A stretch of 64,000 nucleotides of DNA from a virus, in IMG/VR virus record IMGVR_UViG_3300019755_000002, positions 1 through 64,000 of that record; one strand, 5' to 3'. This document shows, piece after piece, positions 49,160-59,219 of this stretch. How positions within the stretch are numbered: the first letter of the stretch is position 1; each line of letters opens with the position of its first letter. The position numbers and the translations under genes were made by a program. The notes below the pieces were generated by a model that saw only the letters and a program-made list of their open reading frames with translations, did no database searches and was not told the DNA's origin.

Positions 49160-49873
49160 CTAACCGCGATTCGTGCTAGCAATAGCTGTGAAATTACAAA
49201 CTGCGCTGGGCTTTACATAGAGTTTGTTATAAACACGCATTTTCCTAGAACTTAACTCAATTAACAATCTGTTATTAACAGATGAAACAGCATAAGTTAT
49301 AGCTCTATCACCATTAACTGGCCTGTAATTTAAAAAGTCTTCTGGATCTAGCTTATCTGAACAAACAGACAGAAAGACACTAAAAGCGCAGTCAACATCC
49401 GTAGTTATTTCAACATCAACGCCTTGGTTCGACGCTGTTTGAATGTACGCTAAAGTCTGTGGGTAGGTACATTCTTGTTTTTCAATAGCTAACAAGGCTT
49501 TAGCTGAATCAAACTGCTCTTGAGTAGCATCCGAAAAAGGGAATGTTGTTGTGTTAGCTTTTGACAAAAGAATAGGCTTTAGCTGGGACAAAGCCGTACT
49601 TATATCCGTATCTGCGGCAATCATACCGTCTAATACAGATATTTGAGCATCACCCGTATCATTACCGATAATAAAATTATAATTCTGCGAATCTAAGAAC
49701 GCGGCAAGAATATTTTGATGTGGGTGTGTGTTGTCCGTAGCTATTTCTTTAAAGCGAATATAAACACCTGACAAGGCTAATATGTTATTCATTGTGTCAC
49801 GATTTATTATTTTACCCACCGTTTCAGTGTATGCTTGCGCTTCTGCTAACGTATTAAAATCTGATAGTTTCAT
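49160..49873 (-). CDS. Late tail-fibre-region protein
   Basis: 237 residues, starting MKLSDFNTLAEAQAYTETVG. Ser/Thr/Ala-rich alpha/beta protein with two Cys-containing strands (DVDCAFSVFLSVCSD). It overlaps the next gene by four bases (ATGA). Likely virion or fibre-assembly related by context only. Confidence 0.6.
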   Translation of the reverse strand: MKLSDFNTLAEAQAYTETVGKIINRDTMNNILALSGVYIRFKEIATDNTHPHQNILAAFLDSQNYNFIIGNDTGDAQISVLDGMIAADTDISTALSQLKPILLSKANTTTFPFSDATQEQFDSAKALLAIEKQECTYPQTLAYIQTASNQGVDVEITTDVDCAFSVFLSVCSDKLDPEDFLNYRPVNGDRAITYAVSSVNNRLLIELSSRKMRVYNKLYVKPSAVCNFTAIASTNRG

Positions 49874-50148
49874 AATGTCTTTTTAACCTCTTTTTTTATT
49901 CCATTCTTAAATCGTGCAAACGCTACGTTTTTAACACCAAGCATTCTTAAAAAGTTTTTAAAATCGTCGTAATCTTGCTTTGTGAACTTAACCTCTTTTT
50001 TATTAAGCATAAGTTCTATGTTGGGTACACCGTCAACGAACGTGATCACGGCACACGCTACGAAATCATCACCATGAACCTTTGTTTTACGTGCGAAAAC
50101 TTGCTTAAGCTCAAAAGTCCAATTCCCGATGGTGACGATGATTTTCAT
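49870..50148 (-). CDS. Small late hypothetical protein
   Basis: 92 residues, beta-rich N-terminus (MKIIVTIGNWTFELKQVF) and a very basic C-terminus (KNGIKKEVKKTL). Coupled to the downstream gene. Function unknown. Confidence 0.6.
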   Translation of the reverse strand: MKIIVTIGNWTFELKQVFARKTKVHGDDFVACAVITFVDGVPNIELMLNKKEVKFTKQDYDDFKNFLRMLGVKNVAFARFKNGIKKEVKKTL

Positions 50149-50153
50149 CTTCG

Positions 50154-50555
50154 TTACTCACCCCACACCGTAGAATATTTTTCATCGTTCTCTATGGCTA
50201 CTCGGCAATGAGAATTCTGTTTCAGGATTTTTTCAAAACACCAATCGATTACTAATTCCATCTTCAAAGCGATACCATTGCCACGCTTAGCATGATAGCC
50301 TACTCGACCACTGACATGAGTATCCATGTTGCCGCCAAGAACCGTGTTTGTAGTTTGATCTTGAGCAATGAACATCTGGTAAGCCCAACCTTTAAAATTC
50401 AAAGTTACACCTAACACCGTAGCGACAGGCTTAATTTTAGATATTAAATAAATAGGCAAAACTACAGGTGACATGACAACAAACAATGTTGACCAGCACA
50501 CAACTACAATAACCAAAAACACTAAAGCTACTAACCACTGAGCTATATTTTTCAT
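50154..50555 (-). CDS. Membrane protein of a temperate-phage family
   Basis: 133 residues. Long hydrophobic N-terminal region (WLVALVFLVIVVVCWSTLFV and SPVVLPIYLI) and a soluble domain with AQDQTTNTVLGGNMDTHVSGRVGYHAKRG, a block that I recall as DQxxNTLLGG..DET(L/V)S in small phage and ICE proteins. Function of that family unknown to me. Confidence 0.55.
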   Translation of the reverse strand: MKNIAQWLVALVFLVIVVVCWSTLFVVMSPVVLPIYLISKIKPVATVLGVTLNFKGWAYQMFIAQDQTTNTVLGGNMDTHVSGRVGYHAKRGNGIALKMELVIDWCFEKILKQNSHCRVAIENDEKYSTVWGE

Positions 50556-50563
50556 AAATACTC

Positions 50564-51139
50564 CTACACCAAAAAATCTATATCATCAAATTCGACATGA
50601 AACGCTGCTGTTCCACCACTTAACCTATCTAGCGCTCGGTTAGTTCGTGCTGCGGTAACTTTATAATTACCACTAATAACAGGTTCACCACCACATGTGA
50701 GTACACCATTGACTATTGCCCCTGTTAGGTATAATTCCGTGGTGGTTGGTTCATCATCTGCGTATTTAGTAAGCGGTATTTTTACTAATGAGATGTTGAT
50801 ATTTAAATCAGACAACGTTAATTCAACTAACGGCGTAAAACCTACTTGAGCATAGTATTTATTGTCTGTGTTAATAACTGGATTAGTTGTCTTATCTGAT
50901 ACAGTTATGCTTGTTATTGTTTTAACTGGGGCATTACTTGGTGCAACATAGGCCGTTGTTGTTAGTATTCTCGTTGGGGTTAACTTCGTAGGCGGAACTA
51001 AATACCCCTCTTGAAATAAGTACCCTATTGGATAATTACCTTCTATCGCTATATGATCATCATAGTTGGCCAGTATAAACGCTTCATCTGCTTCTATAAC
51101 ATTTATAACTTTGTTGTTTTTTATGAGTGTGTATTGCAT
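50564..51139 (-). CDS. Tail-fibre-associated protein candidate
   Basis: 191 residues from ATG 51139 (GGAG with 7-nt spacing). N-terminal MQYTLIKNNKVINVIEADEAF, then a Thr/Val-rich immunoglobulin-like beta domain (SITVSDKTTNPVINTDNKYY) and a C-terminal beta part. The upstream open frame overlaps the Gly-rich gene and has no start signals. Probably a fibre or fibre-cap protein. Confidence 0.6.
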   Translation of the reverse strand: MQYTLIKNNKVINVIEADEAFILANYDDHIAIEGNYPIGYLFQEGYLVPPTKLTPTRILTTTAYVAPSNAPVKTITSITVSDKTTNPVINTDNKYYAQVGFTPLVELTLSDLNINISLVKIPLTKYADDEPTTTELYLTGAIVNGVLTCGGEPVISGNYKVTAARTNRALDRLSGGTAAFHVEFDDIDFLV

Positions 51140-51149
51140 ATAATATCTC

Positions 51150-52169
51150 CTAAGCTTGTTGTTTAACAAAATTAATAAGTACGTAAGGGGAAAAACTACC
51201 ACCTTGTTGTCTTCCAACATAATCAATACCAACATTAGCGGCATAATGAGGGTTAGGGCTAGAGGCACCAGCACCCAACAAAGATGGTCTACTATCAATT
51301 GATGCAAGGTAACCTTCGGTTTTATCTTCACCATCATTAGATGCACAAGCACCTCCACCAGCACCATGATAGTAGGCGGCACTACCTGTTTGGGTATATC
51401 CTGCTCCATCCCCTTGTATTTTACCGTTTGAAGTTACAGCCCTAGTTGGTACATTTGCAACAGATCCATTCATACCATCAGTACCTGCTATACAAGTAAT
51501 ACCATCATCTACTTCTTGACCATTCCACAGAACTTTGCCACCGATGCCGCCAACCGCAGGATATGAACCGTGGTCTGCACCTTGACCACCAGCTTCCACA
51601 GTAAGTGCACCTAGAACTAAAGAGTAACCCTTCGTTAAAATTAGTTCCTGTCCAGGGGTAACGGCTATTTCAAAATCTATAACAGCACCACCTCCACCTC
51701 CACCTCCACCAGATTGTTTGCTGTTAGAAGTACCAGCATAACTAGTACCACTACGACCACCAGCAGCTTGGTATGTAACCTTAATCAAGTAACAATAATC
51801 AGGAATGGTTATCGTTTGACTTGATCCGTATTGCTGAATGTTATCTTCATGCACAGCACGTATACGGCTAGGCATAGTGATAAACCGTAATAGCTGCAAA
51901 TTGTCTGCACTCAGTAACGATGAGTTGTCTACATATACTTGTATATGAGTATCTAAACCATCAAAAGTAGATATACCCATATCATAACCAGCATGTTTAG
52001 CGTTCAACAACTCTCTTAATGTTGCATAACTAACGTTACTGTCATCAAAGCCTTCTGCTTGTGCAGCGGTTATCTCTCCTACTGTTGGAGAAGGTAAAGC
52101 TATTACTCGATCAATTTCTGTTTTAGCACTAGCTGCTAAAGGGGCTAGTTGTCCTGCTGTCAATGTCAT
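51150..52169 (-). CDS. Glycine-rich adhesin-like fibre protein
   Basis: 339 residues from ATG 52169, overlapping the previous stop (TAATG). N-terminal helical part (MTLTAGQLAPLAASAKTEID), a beta domain (SSQTITIPDYCYLIKVTYQA) and several Gly-rich loops including eight consecutive glycines (QSGGGGGGGGAVIDF). Gly-rich tips of this kind occur in phage receptor-binding adhesins. Likely the distal tail tip. Confidence 0.7.
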   Translation of the reverse strand: MTLTAGQLAPLAASAKTEIDRVIALPSPTVGEITAAQAEGFDDSNVSYATLRELLNAKHAGYDMGISTFDGLDTHIQVYVDNSSLLSADNLQLLRFITMPSRIRAVHEDNIQQYGSSQTITIPDYCYLIKVTYQAAGGRSGTSYAGTSNSKQSGGGGGGGGAVIDFEIAVTPGQELILTKGYSLVLGALTVEAGGQGADHGSYPAVGGIGGKVLWNGQEVDDGITCIAGTDGMNGSVANVPTRAVTSNGKIQGDGAGYTQTGSAAYYHGAGGGACASNDGEDKTEGYLASIDSRPSLLGAGASSPNPHYAANVGIDYVGRQQGGSFSPYVLINFVKQQA

Positions 52170-53389
52170 TAGATTATGAATCCCCAAAGTTTACAGTTTA
52201 AGTTTGTTCTCATTTTATTTAACTCCACGTTCATGAGTGATACATGTGCATCATACTCTGTCTGAGCTACCTTGCTGTTTGCCATACCAGTAGCAGCATC
52301 AATAGCAGATTGAAGCCCAGCAATATCTGCGATGTTTAATACCACAACACCTTGTTTACCATTTACACTTACTACGCTTTCACTATTATCAACCTTGAAC
52401 CACTTCTCTAAAGTCCAATTAGTACCATCGTGTGTAGAGTTTTGGCTATCCCATATGATGTTGTCGTTTGGCTCATAATCAACACCATCAATAACACCTG
52501 AAACTGTAATCTTGTACATTGGGTTACCTTGAGGAACACCGTCTACAATCGATGGAGGGGGTGGCGCTATATTGGCACCAGCATTCCACTGACCTACAAA
52601 ATATAATGATGCGGTAACACTAGACACGGCTGCTTGCGCTGTAGCGGCTGCGGCTTGTGTTTTAGCTAGGTAGTGTTTAAGACTATAAATCCCAGAACTT
52701 ATTTCGGTATCTACGGCGGTATCGGATAATGCATAAGCAAGGGCATACACATCCTCAGTCTGAGACTTGAGCATAGTGACATCATTTTTTAGCGTAATGG
52801 TGTCGTTCTTAGCTCCTTCGGCTAGCACTTTGGCTGATAAGGAATCGGTGGCATGATGCAACGAAGATTTATCTGTTGTATTCGTTACGTTCTGGTCATA
52901 AGGATTTACAGCATACTCTTTAGCTTTTGTTGCATCTAAATTAGCTGAACTAGCACTGGTACTAGCTGATAACTTGTCATCATCAATGTCTTGCTGAAAA
53001 GAGGCAACCGTCGTCGTCAATGTGTCAACATCGTTTTCTAATTGATTGAAGGTATTCACTGCTCCTGTAGCATTCGACGTTATTTGGTCTACAGTCTCAA
53101 CGACCTCACCCCATTGCTCGCTAATAGCAACTACTTTTTCCACTGCATCAACTAACCCTTCAATAGTATAGGTGATAACAAAATCTACCCCTGAGACAGT
53201 TGCATGTTTCCAATTGTTACGAAGCTGGATTTCACCAACACTACCACTCATACCCTCAACAGTCATAAACCCATTTAACTCAATGTGACTACCGCTACTA
53301 ACAAAAGTAGCATCCACTCCACCATCTAAGGTCATCGTTTTAGACCCATTCACAAAAGAGGCTGTACCTGTTAAAAAGCCATTTGCCAT
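52169..53389 (-). CDS. Tail fibre / appendage protein
   Basis: 406 residues, ATG preceded by AGGAATTAATT. N-terminal beta-rich attachment domain, a coiled-coil segment around residues 95-145 (VENDVDTLTTTVASFQQDIDDD-like), and a C-terminal region that includes SVNGKQGVVVLNIADI, a motif found in many phage fibres. Fits a trimeric fibre attached to the J-like hub. Confidence 0.75.
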   Translation of the reverse strand: MANGFLTGTASFVNGSKTMTLDGGVDATFVSSGSHIELNGFMTVEGMSGSVGEIQLRNNWKHATVSGVDFVITYTIEGLVDAVEKVVAISEQWGEVVETVDQITSNATGAVNTFNQLENDVDTLTTTVASFQQDIDDDKLSASTSASSANLDATKAKEYAVNPYDQNVTNTTDKSSLHHATDSLSAKVLAEGAKNDTITLKNDVTMLKSQTEDVYALAYALSDTAVDTEISSGIYSLKHYLAKTQAAAATAQAAVSSVTASLYFVGQWNAGANIAPPPPSIVDGVPQGNPMYKITVSGVIDGVDYEPNDNIIWDSQNSTHDGTNWTLEKWFKVDNSESVVSVNGKQGVVVLNIADIAGLQSAIDAATGMANSKVAQTEYDAHVSLMNVELNKMRTNLNCKLWGFII

Positions 53390-53403
53390 AATTAATTCCT
53401 ACT

Positions 53404-56400
53404 CTAAAATCTATATGTACAAGCTATTTGTTTAACTTGTTCAGGGTAATCAAAAATAACGTCTTCGTGGCTTTCTGCCACTGTGTAGTTATAAACCAAA
53501 TCATCATCTTGCTGCTGGGCTTTACCCGCCATAGCGCTAGAGCAAAGATTGTCGCCATCGAGGATATTCCCACCTAGACCACAAACATTAATTAAGCCTT
53601 CACCAACGGAATTTATCGTTACAAGTTCGTCGTCCATGTCGAATTCTTCGGACAACTGTTCCCAAGTCATTCCTAGAGGTAGCTGGTCATAACTATTAAG
53701 ATATGTGGCTAGAGTTAAAGCCTCAGAGTAAACGCCATAAACGTTCTTTTCTTTAAACGTTTCAGTTTTTTTAACTTCGGATATTGAGTTGCTTATATCT
53801 GACTTAACCACCACTCTAGCCCTACTAACTAAATCTCCTACTTCGATAATATGGGGGGTTTTCACTATACATATGTGTCGCCCCGTAAAAGGAGATACAC
53901 CACCAGGACTAAAAATACCCCGCCAGTTATTAGCGGCATTACGGTTAGAAATATAAAGCCCCCAATCACTATAACCTCGAGCATCGAAATCGGCAGGAAC
54001 GTAACTTGCTGGGGGTTGACTGATGATCCCCCCCTTTTCAGGTATGTAGCATCGGGAATAGCCCGAACTATCAGAAAATATGAAGGCCGTAGACCCTTGG
54101 TTATTTTCAGTTACACTAAAAGAGCCACCATTCCCCCCGCGCATTTTAATAGACGTAGTCTCAATGTCGCACTTACCTGTTGCGGGATTAAAGTCTAATT
54201 TTGCATTTCCAGAAGAACATAACAGTCTACCCGTAAAGGTCGCATCTACAGCCAAAACGATGTCCGCTGCTAATTTACTGGTTGTAACCGAGTTTGCGGC
54301 TAAGTGTACGGCTTCAATAGCTAGAGCCTTAATCTTCCCCGCTGTAATAGCGTAGGCTGCAATCTTATCCGCTGTGATTGCACCAGCGGCTATTTTACTC
54401 GCTAACACCGAGTTTGCAGCGAGTTTATCCGCAACTACCGCCCCTGCAGCTATTTTATCCGCAATCACAGCGTTGGCTGAAATTTTGTCCGCAGTCACAG
54501 CATTTGCCGTTATATGGTTGGCATAGATTTGATTGGCCGCAATCTTATCGGCTAAAACGGAGTTAGCCATCAACTTAGGTGTCGAAATAGAATTATTCGA
54601 GATGTTCGTTGTCGTTATGGGGAACAAACCATTTAAATTACCAAGCTCTTGCCAAAGTGTTCCTAATTGTTGACTACGAGTAACACCCTCATCTACGATT
54701 GCTTGCTTATTTATCAAACCTTCTTGGGTAATTAATGCCTGACCAGCAGCTAATCTTATATCATTTACCATGGCGTCCCACGCCCTTGGTATCGTGTCTA
54801 ACTCAGCTTGTATTTCTTCAATCAACTCCCCCTCGCCAGATAAAGGACTTTCATTAATATAAACCAGTACCCCACCTTGTTCAGGGAAGAAAGCTGTTGT
54901 TCCAAATGGGCCTATAGACCTCGCCCACAATAAATACTGGCTGTCAGCGTCTAGATTAAAATAATCCACTAGGGTTGGTGCTGTGCGAATTAATTCGGCA
55001 TCAACAATGTTAGGAAGTGGTTCACCCTCAATAACCTTGGCTATCCACCACTCGACCAGCACATCTTCTATCACCAGTTCATCAAATAATGGTGATGCTG
55101 AAAGTGATTGGCGAACAACGTTTGTTTCAATATCCACAATCAAAGGAACACCGTCGGCCGTTATGTTCTCTACACGTAGAACCGAGTATTCCCCTTGTTG
55201 GTCTATTAATTGAAACTCTAAACGTAGGTCATTACTAGCAGCACCTAATTTCTTAAGATGCTCTAATAAGGTATAAGTTATCTCACCGTCCGAGCTTGTC
55301 CCCTCTAATAACAAGGTTTCAGTTTTATTATCTATCAGAGAAAAACGCACACCCGAAATAAGACCTGAGCTTAATAAAGGCATCTTGCTTCTGGGCGCAT
55401 CAACATCAAAAAGATATTCTGCCTCAATAAGACACGTTAAATCGCCTTGATTAAAACTAAAACTTAAGGAAGTAAAAAGCTGGTCTTCAGAGTATTCCCC
55501 TAAAACGAAAGATAATTCATTAATCGTCCATTTAAAAAGGTCGGAATAAAACTTCTTATCGTTATAAACCATAACCACGGTAAAGCCGTAGTCTCCAACC
55601 GTTACGTTAGGTACTTCAATAAGCGTAGCATTGGTCGTTAACCTTAAACCTGTATCAACACCATCTTTGAAAACTTGTAGCTCATAGTAAGCCCCAAGAT
55701 AGACTTTTGAGGGCGAATCCCATGTTAACCATAAATTAAGTTGCCTCTGATCTTTCACATTAACGTATTCTTGCTTAAGCACCGTAATGTTCTGGGGTGA
55801 TTCCCCTGTTTTGGGGTTGTCAAAATTAAAGCTTGGTTTATTGGTTAACAGTAAGTTATCCGCTGCATCGTGTTTGTTTCTATTTACTTCAACAGCCGTT
55901 AGACTCACAGCTTTACTTTCGGGGTCAACTTCCGAAATGGAAACAATTCTAAATGGTTTAGATATCCCTGGAGCACTATTTTCACGTTGAATAGAAAACG
56001 CGGGATATTGTGGTAAGTCCAGTGTTGGGGCTACACTTAGCGTTAGCTCCTTAAAAAAACCTACCCTATCAACAGTAAAAGAGATTGTTTCAATAGCGTC
56101 AGATTGCGTTTGCACCAAGAAATAAAACGTGCCTGACTCTTCTAAATAAATAGGGTCTCTAAACGTGACCTTTTTATTTTCTAACGCTAAAATACGCCCT
56201 GATATACCCCAATCTTGATCAGGGTCAACAATGTTTATAATGTCGAAAAGTTCAAAACGAATCCCAGCATTAGGCAACATGAAAGTTACAGACATGGTTT
56301 CTGTTTGAGACGAGATTAGTCGAAAATACATCTTCCGCCATGCTTCTTGAGCATAGATACAACCAACACTCTCGTATTCCAAAACATTCGCACCATGTTT

Positions 56401-58194
56401 ATCTTGTGCATTTTGGTCAACTAATGGTCCTAAGTATTGACGTTCCCAATCCAATTCAGAATCTATATATGAAGAAACTATTTCATTCGGTCGCTCAGTT
56501 AAATCCGTATGGCTGTAAGTAAAGACCACGTTAGGACTCGTTTCGATACACTGCTCAGGGGTAATGGTGGCTACTGCGGCTGTGTTCCTGTCAGCAACAA
56601 TAACTAACTGACCATGTTCATCATCATAGGCCTGAGCATTGGCCGAGCCTAAAATGTAGTTGATAAGATCTAACCCATTTTGCTTTTCAGTGATCACACC
56701 ATTAAAAGTAAAACGCGCATGTTCCCCACCATCACCGTCTGACAACATTTCATCCGCATGTTTCGCTAACGTGTAGACGCGATATCTGTCTATCGTAACT
56801 CGTGGGTTTATACGGTAATAACCTATTCTAGTATTTGTTACTAGTTCATAGGCGATCCAAAAAGGGTTATCCGTCCATCTTTTTTCAGTTTTAAATTCCC
56901 CATCCCAAACAATGCTCTCATCATATGTTTTGGTCTCTGGGTTATAGTTGGTTGGTACTGAACAAAGTAAACCTTTCCATACCCCAGAAATATTTGGTAG
57001 GTTTTGAATTTCACTATTAAGTAGAGCGGCCACATGCAACATTGCCGTCCCTGCATGATATTCTGCCTCAGCTTCCGAACCAGCAATACCCACGTTTTCT
57101 GTTTCATAACTTAACCAAGAGATTCGTTGAATAAATTCTTCATCGTTCTCAACGCCAACTAACGTAACCGAAAGTTCAACGCCTTTTTCACTATTTGGTA
57201 CCGTAAAAGTGTAGCCTCGAACAAAGCCACCAACAGTTGTTTTTCCCTCGACAGTTATTTTGTCCGTTAATAGTGTTGGATTAGAAACTAAGTCATCTTC
57301 TTCAATAACGAGACGCCCCCACCCATCGACCACAATCCATTTAACCAACAAATCCATGCCTAATTCTTCTCTGGAATGCCTTTCAGCCACTTTTTCGGCA
57401 TAAAACTGGGCAAACTCTGCCTGAGTTTTACTTATCGTAGCCCCCCATTCATCGCGTTCAAGTTCAAGTTGAAACCACACCTGAGAATAGAAATATTTTT
57501 CGTATTTATTCGTCTCGATATTTAAAATCCAAGCACCGACAAGCGTACCTTGCTGACCTGCTTCGTAATAGAGTCCGAGATAATAGATATTAACGCGCCG
57601 AGGAATGGCTCCATTCTCTGGAGACATACCACCAGAAGATTCATCGGAAATAACCCGCTGCTTTATCGCCGTCCAATCTTCACCAATATAACGCCACTTT
57701 ATTGCTAATTCCGCACTTGACGATTTATACCCCTCATCAGTTGCGCGATATAATTGCTGTACAGCTAAGCGAATTTCAACTCGGTTATATTGTCCTGCAA
57801 TAGCTGCGGGTATCGTCCTAGTAAGTGTAACGTCGTCTACCAGTGTAGCATTAACAACGTGAGGAGAAGTGTTTCCGCCAAGTAGGTAAGCAATAGGACT
57901 TTGACCGTAAAGATTGTCTTCTAAATCCGTCAACACTTTTCCAGATTCAGACCGTAGAATAAACTCGGCTTCAGGAAATTGAAGTTCACCATTAACGTCT
58001 CGTATCGCAGTGTCATCCACAAAAAGATTCGCTAATTTTTCTTCTTCCGTGTCACCGTCTAGGCCATAGATTGGGCCTTCACAAATACCAAGAAGCATTT
58101 CAAAGCCGTCAGTAGACCATAACGAATCTCTATCGTTACCAGCGTCATTTCCGCCACCACTGCCCGAGGCAAATGTGGTCTTCATCTTCGTCAT
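53404..58194 (-). CDS. J: Central tail tip protein (lambda J-like host specificity)
   Basis: 1596 residues from ATG 58194 (box-aligned; the earlier ATG at 58206 lies inside the box). N-terminal domain with LWSTDGFEMLLGICEGPIYG, FVDDTAIRD, then gp27-like hub regions, followed by fibronectin-like segments (VTVGDYGFTVVMVYNDK). The C-terminal part has tandem 10-residue repeats such as ADKIAANSV and ITADKIAAGA, typical of J proteins. It contacts the host receptor and forms the tip with I, K and L products. Confidence 0.9.
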   Translation of the reverse strand: MTKMKTTFASGSGGGNDAGNDRDSLWSTDGFEMLLGICEGPIYGLDGDTEEEKLANLFVDDTAIRDVNGELQFPEAEFILRSESGKVLTDLEDNLYGQSPIAYLLGGNTSPHVVNATLVDDVTLTRTIPAAIAGQYNRVEIRLAVQQLYRATDEGYKSSSAELAIKWRYIGEDWTAIKQRVISDESSGGMSPENGAIPRRVNIYYLGLYYEAGQQGTLVGAWILNIETNKYEKYFYSQVWFQLELERDEWGATISKTQAEFAQFYAEKVAERHSREELGMDLLVKWIVVDGWGRLVIEEDDLVSNPTLLTDKITVEGKTTVGGFVRGYTFTVPNSEKGVELSVTLVGVENDEEFIQRISWLSYETENVGIAGSEAEAEYHAGTAMLHVAALLNSEIQNLPNISGVWKGLLCSVPTNYNPETKTYDESIVWDGEFKTEKRWTDNPFWIAYELVTNTRIGYYRINPRVTIDRYRVYTLAKHADEMLSDGDGGEHARFTFNGVITEKQNGLDLINYILGSANAQAYDDEHGQLVIVADRNTAAVATITPEQCIETSPNVVFTYSHTDLTERPNEIVSSYIDSELDWERQYLGPLVDQNAQDKHGANVLEYESVGCIYAQEAWRKMYFRLISSQTETMSVTFMLPNAGIRFELFDIINIVDPDQDWGISGRILALENKKVTFRDPIYLEESGTFYFLVQTQSDAIETISFTVDRVGFFKELTLSVAPTLDLPQYPAFSIQRENSAPGISKPFRIVSISEVDPESKAVSLTAVEVNRNKHDAADNLLLTNKPSFNFDNPKTGESPQNITVLKQEYVNVKDQRQLNLWLTWDSPSKVYLGAYYELQVFKDGVDTGLRLTTNATLIEVPNVTVGDYGFTVVMVYNDKKFYSDLFKWTINELSFVLGEYSEDQLFTSLSFSFNQGDLTCLIEAEYLFDVDAPRSKMPLLSSGLISGVRFSLIDNKTETLLLEGTSSDGEITYTLLEHLKKLGAASNDLRLEFQLIDQQGEYSVLRVENITADGVPLIVDIETNVVRQSLSASPLFDELVIEDVLVEWWIAKVIEGEPLPNIVDAELIRTAPTLVDYFNLDADSQYLLWARSIGPFGTTAFFPEQGGVLVYINESPLSGEGELIEEIQAELDTIPRAWDAMVNDIRLAAGQALITQEGLINKQAIVDEGVTRSQQLGTLWQELGNLNGLFPITTTNISNNSISTPKLMANSVLADKIAANQIYANHITANAVTADKISANAVIADKIAAGAVVADKLAANSVLASKIAAGAITADKIAAYAITAGKIKALAIEAVHLAANSVTTSKLAADIVLAVDATFTGRLLCSSGNAKLDFNPATGKCDIETTSIKMRGGNGGSFSVTENNQGSTAFIFSDSSGYSRCYIPEKGGIISQPPASYVPADFDARGYSDWGLYISNRNAANNWRGIFSPGGVSPFTGRHICIVKTPHIIEVGDLVSRARVVVKSDISNSISEVKKTETFKEKNVYGVYSEALTLATYLNSYDQLPLGMTWEQLSEEFDMDDELVTINSVGEGLINVCGLGGNILDGDNLCSSAMAGKAQQQDDDLVYNYTVAESHEDVIFDYPEQVKQIACTYRF

Positions 58195-58220
58195 ATCGTC
58201 AATCATTCCAAATTTTAGTT
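58195..58220 (-). promoter_or_regulatory. AACTAAAATTTGGAATGATTGACGAT module
   Basis: Minus strand copy preceding the J-like start. The AT stretch is intact and the box carries a three-base expansion (GGAATGATTGACGAT). It shows the module within the late operon. Confidence 0.6.
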
Positions 58221-58234
58221 ACTTAGTTGTTTAA

Positions 58235-58867
58235 TTATTCATTGTTTAACGTAACGCTTAAATTTTCCCACGAGTCTTTAAATAATTGTGGTGTAAGCAA
58301 TAAGTCCGACAAATGTAACTCTTTTGTTTCTCTACTCACGGCATTAAGACTAAATATATGCCCCCCGTGTTTATGTCTTCCGAGGATAATCGGTATTGGT
58401 GTACCTGATTTTACGGTGTTTTGGTAACTCGTTACAGAATAATTTTTATTATCCTCGTCGGTTTCTTTTTTTATTGGATTTAGTAGTTCAACAACTCCAC
58501 CAAGAATTAAACCTACCCCCGCTGGTTGAAGATATGGTGCTGTAACAGGGGCAACGTAAGCCACGACCAAAAGCACAATACCGATCACAATTCTAACATT
58601 GGGGTTATTCCCTGAACCACATACGTCTTTAGGATAAATTACGCTCTCACTGGTGATGTTCAAAGTATTGACTTCTATAGGTTCATCTAAGCTTGAACTT
58701 TGAGTGCACTCTTTTACCCGACACAAAAAACGCTTTTGTGTGTTGTTTGGATTAAGCTCAGGTATTAATTGCAGGGAATTCAATGCTTCGCGTATCGTTC
58801 TAGCCGCCACTTTAATCGGTTTGGTGTACAGCTTGGAAATATCACCGTGTAATTGTATTGTGATCAT
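58235..58867 (-). CDS. I: Tail assembly protein I-like
   Basis: 210 residues. N-terminal ubiquitin-like domain (MITIQLHGDISKLY), two hydrophobic segments in the centre (IVIGIVLLVVAYVAPVTAPY; GVGLILGGVVELL) and a C-terminal NTVKSGTPIPIILGRHKHGG block as in lambda I. Encoded between K and J homologues in lambda order. It is a chaperone-like tail tip assembly factor. Confidence 0.8.
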   Translation of the reverse strand: MITIQLHGDISKLYTKPIKVAARTIREALNSLQLIPELNPNNTQKRFLCRVKECTQSSSLDEPIEVNTLNITSESVIYPKDVCGSGNNPNVRIVIGIVLLVVAYVAPVTAPYLQPAGVGLILGGVVELLNPIKKETDEDNKNYSVTSYQNTVKSGTPIPIILGRHKHGGHIFSLNAVSRETKELHLSDLLLTPQLFKDSWENLSVTLNNE

Positions 58868-58868
58868 A

Positions 58869-59219
58869 CTAAAAGTCTCGTCTGCTAAGATTCATAACTT
58901 TACCGTCAATTGCTTGATAACAAGCCACCCCCTTAACGCTAATAATGTAATGGGATAAATGGGGTAGCCTTTTAAAACATTCGTAGTCGTTCAATGATAA
59001 GTTGTAGCTTCTTAGAGTATGACTATGCCAGGTACTAACAATCTCACCTTCAACGTTATCCACGTCTTCGCTTAACATTCTAAAATTATCTCTCGGCTGG
59101 GTATGTCTGTTGGGTAGCTCGACAACCTCACCAGACTCAAGAATAACGCCGCAACGTTCTTCATTCCAAGTAGTTATAATAGCTAACCAATCAACCTTAA
59201 GACCCTCCTTATTAAGCAT
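58869..59219 (-). CDS. JAMM (Mov34/MPN) peptidase domain of tail protein K
   Basis: 116 residues from ATG 59219 (AGGAGG eight bases upstream; a TTG two codons earlier is not needed). Glu near residue 16 and HSHTLRSYNLSLND, which is exactly HxHx7SxxD, the JAMM zinc motif. In lambda the K protein carries a Mov34 domain and an NlpC/P60 domain in one chain; here the domain is a separate gene. It overlaps the NlpC gene by 8 bases. Confidence 0.85.
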   Translation of the reverse strand: MLNKEGLKVDWLAIITTWNEERCGVILESGEVVELPNRHTQPRDNFRMLSEDVDNVEGEIVSTWHSHTLRSYNLSLNDYECFKRLPHLSHYIISVKGVACYQAIDGKVMNLSRRDF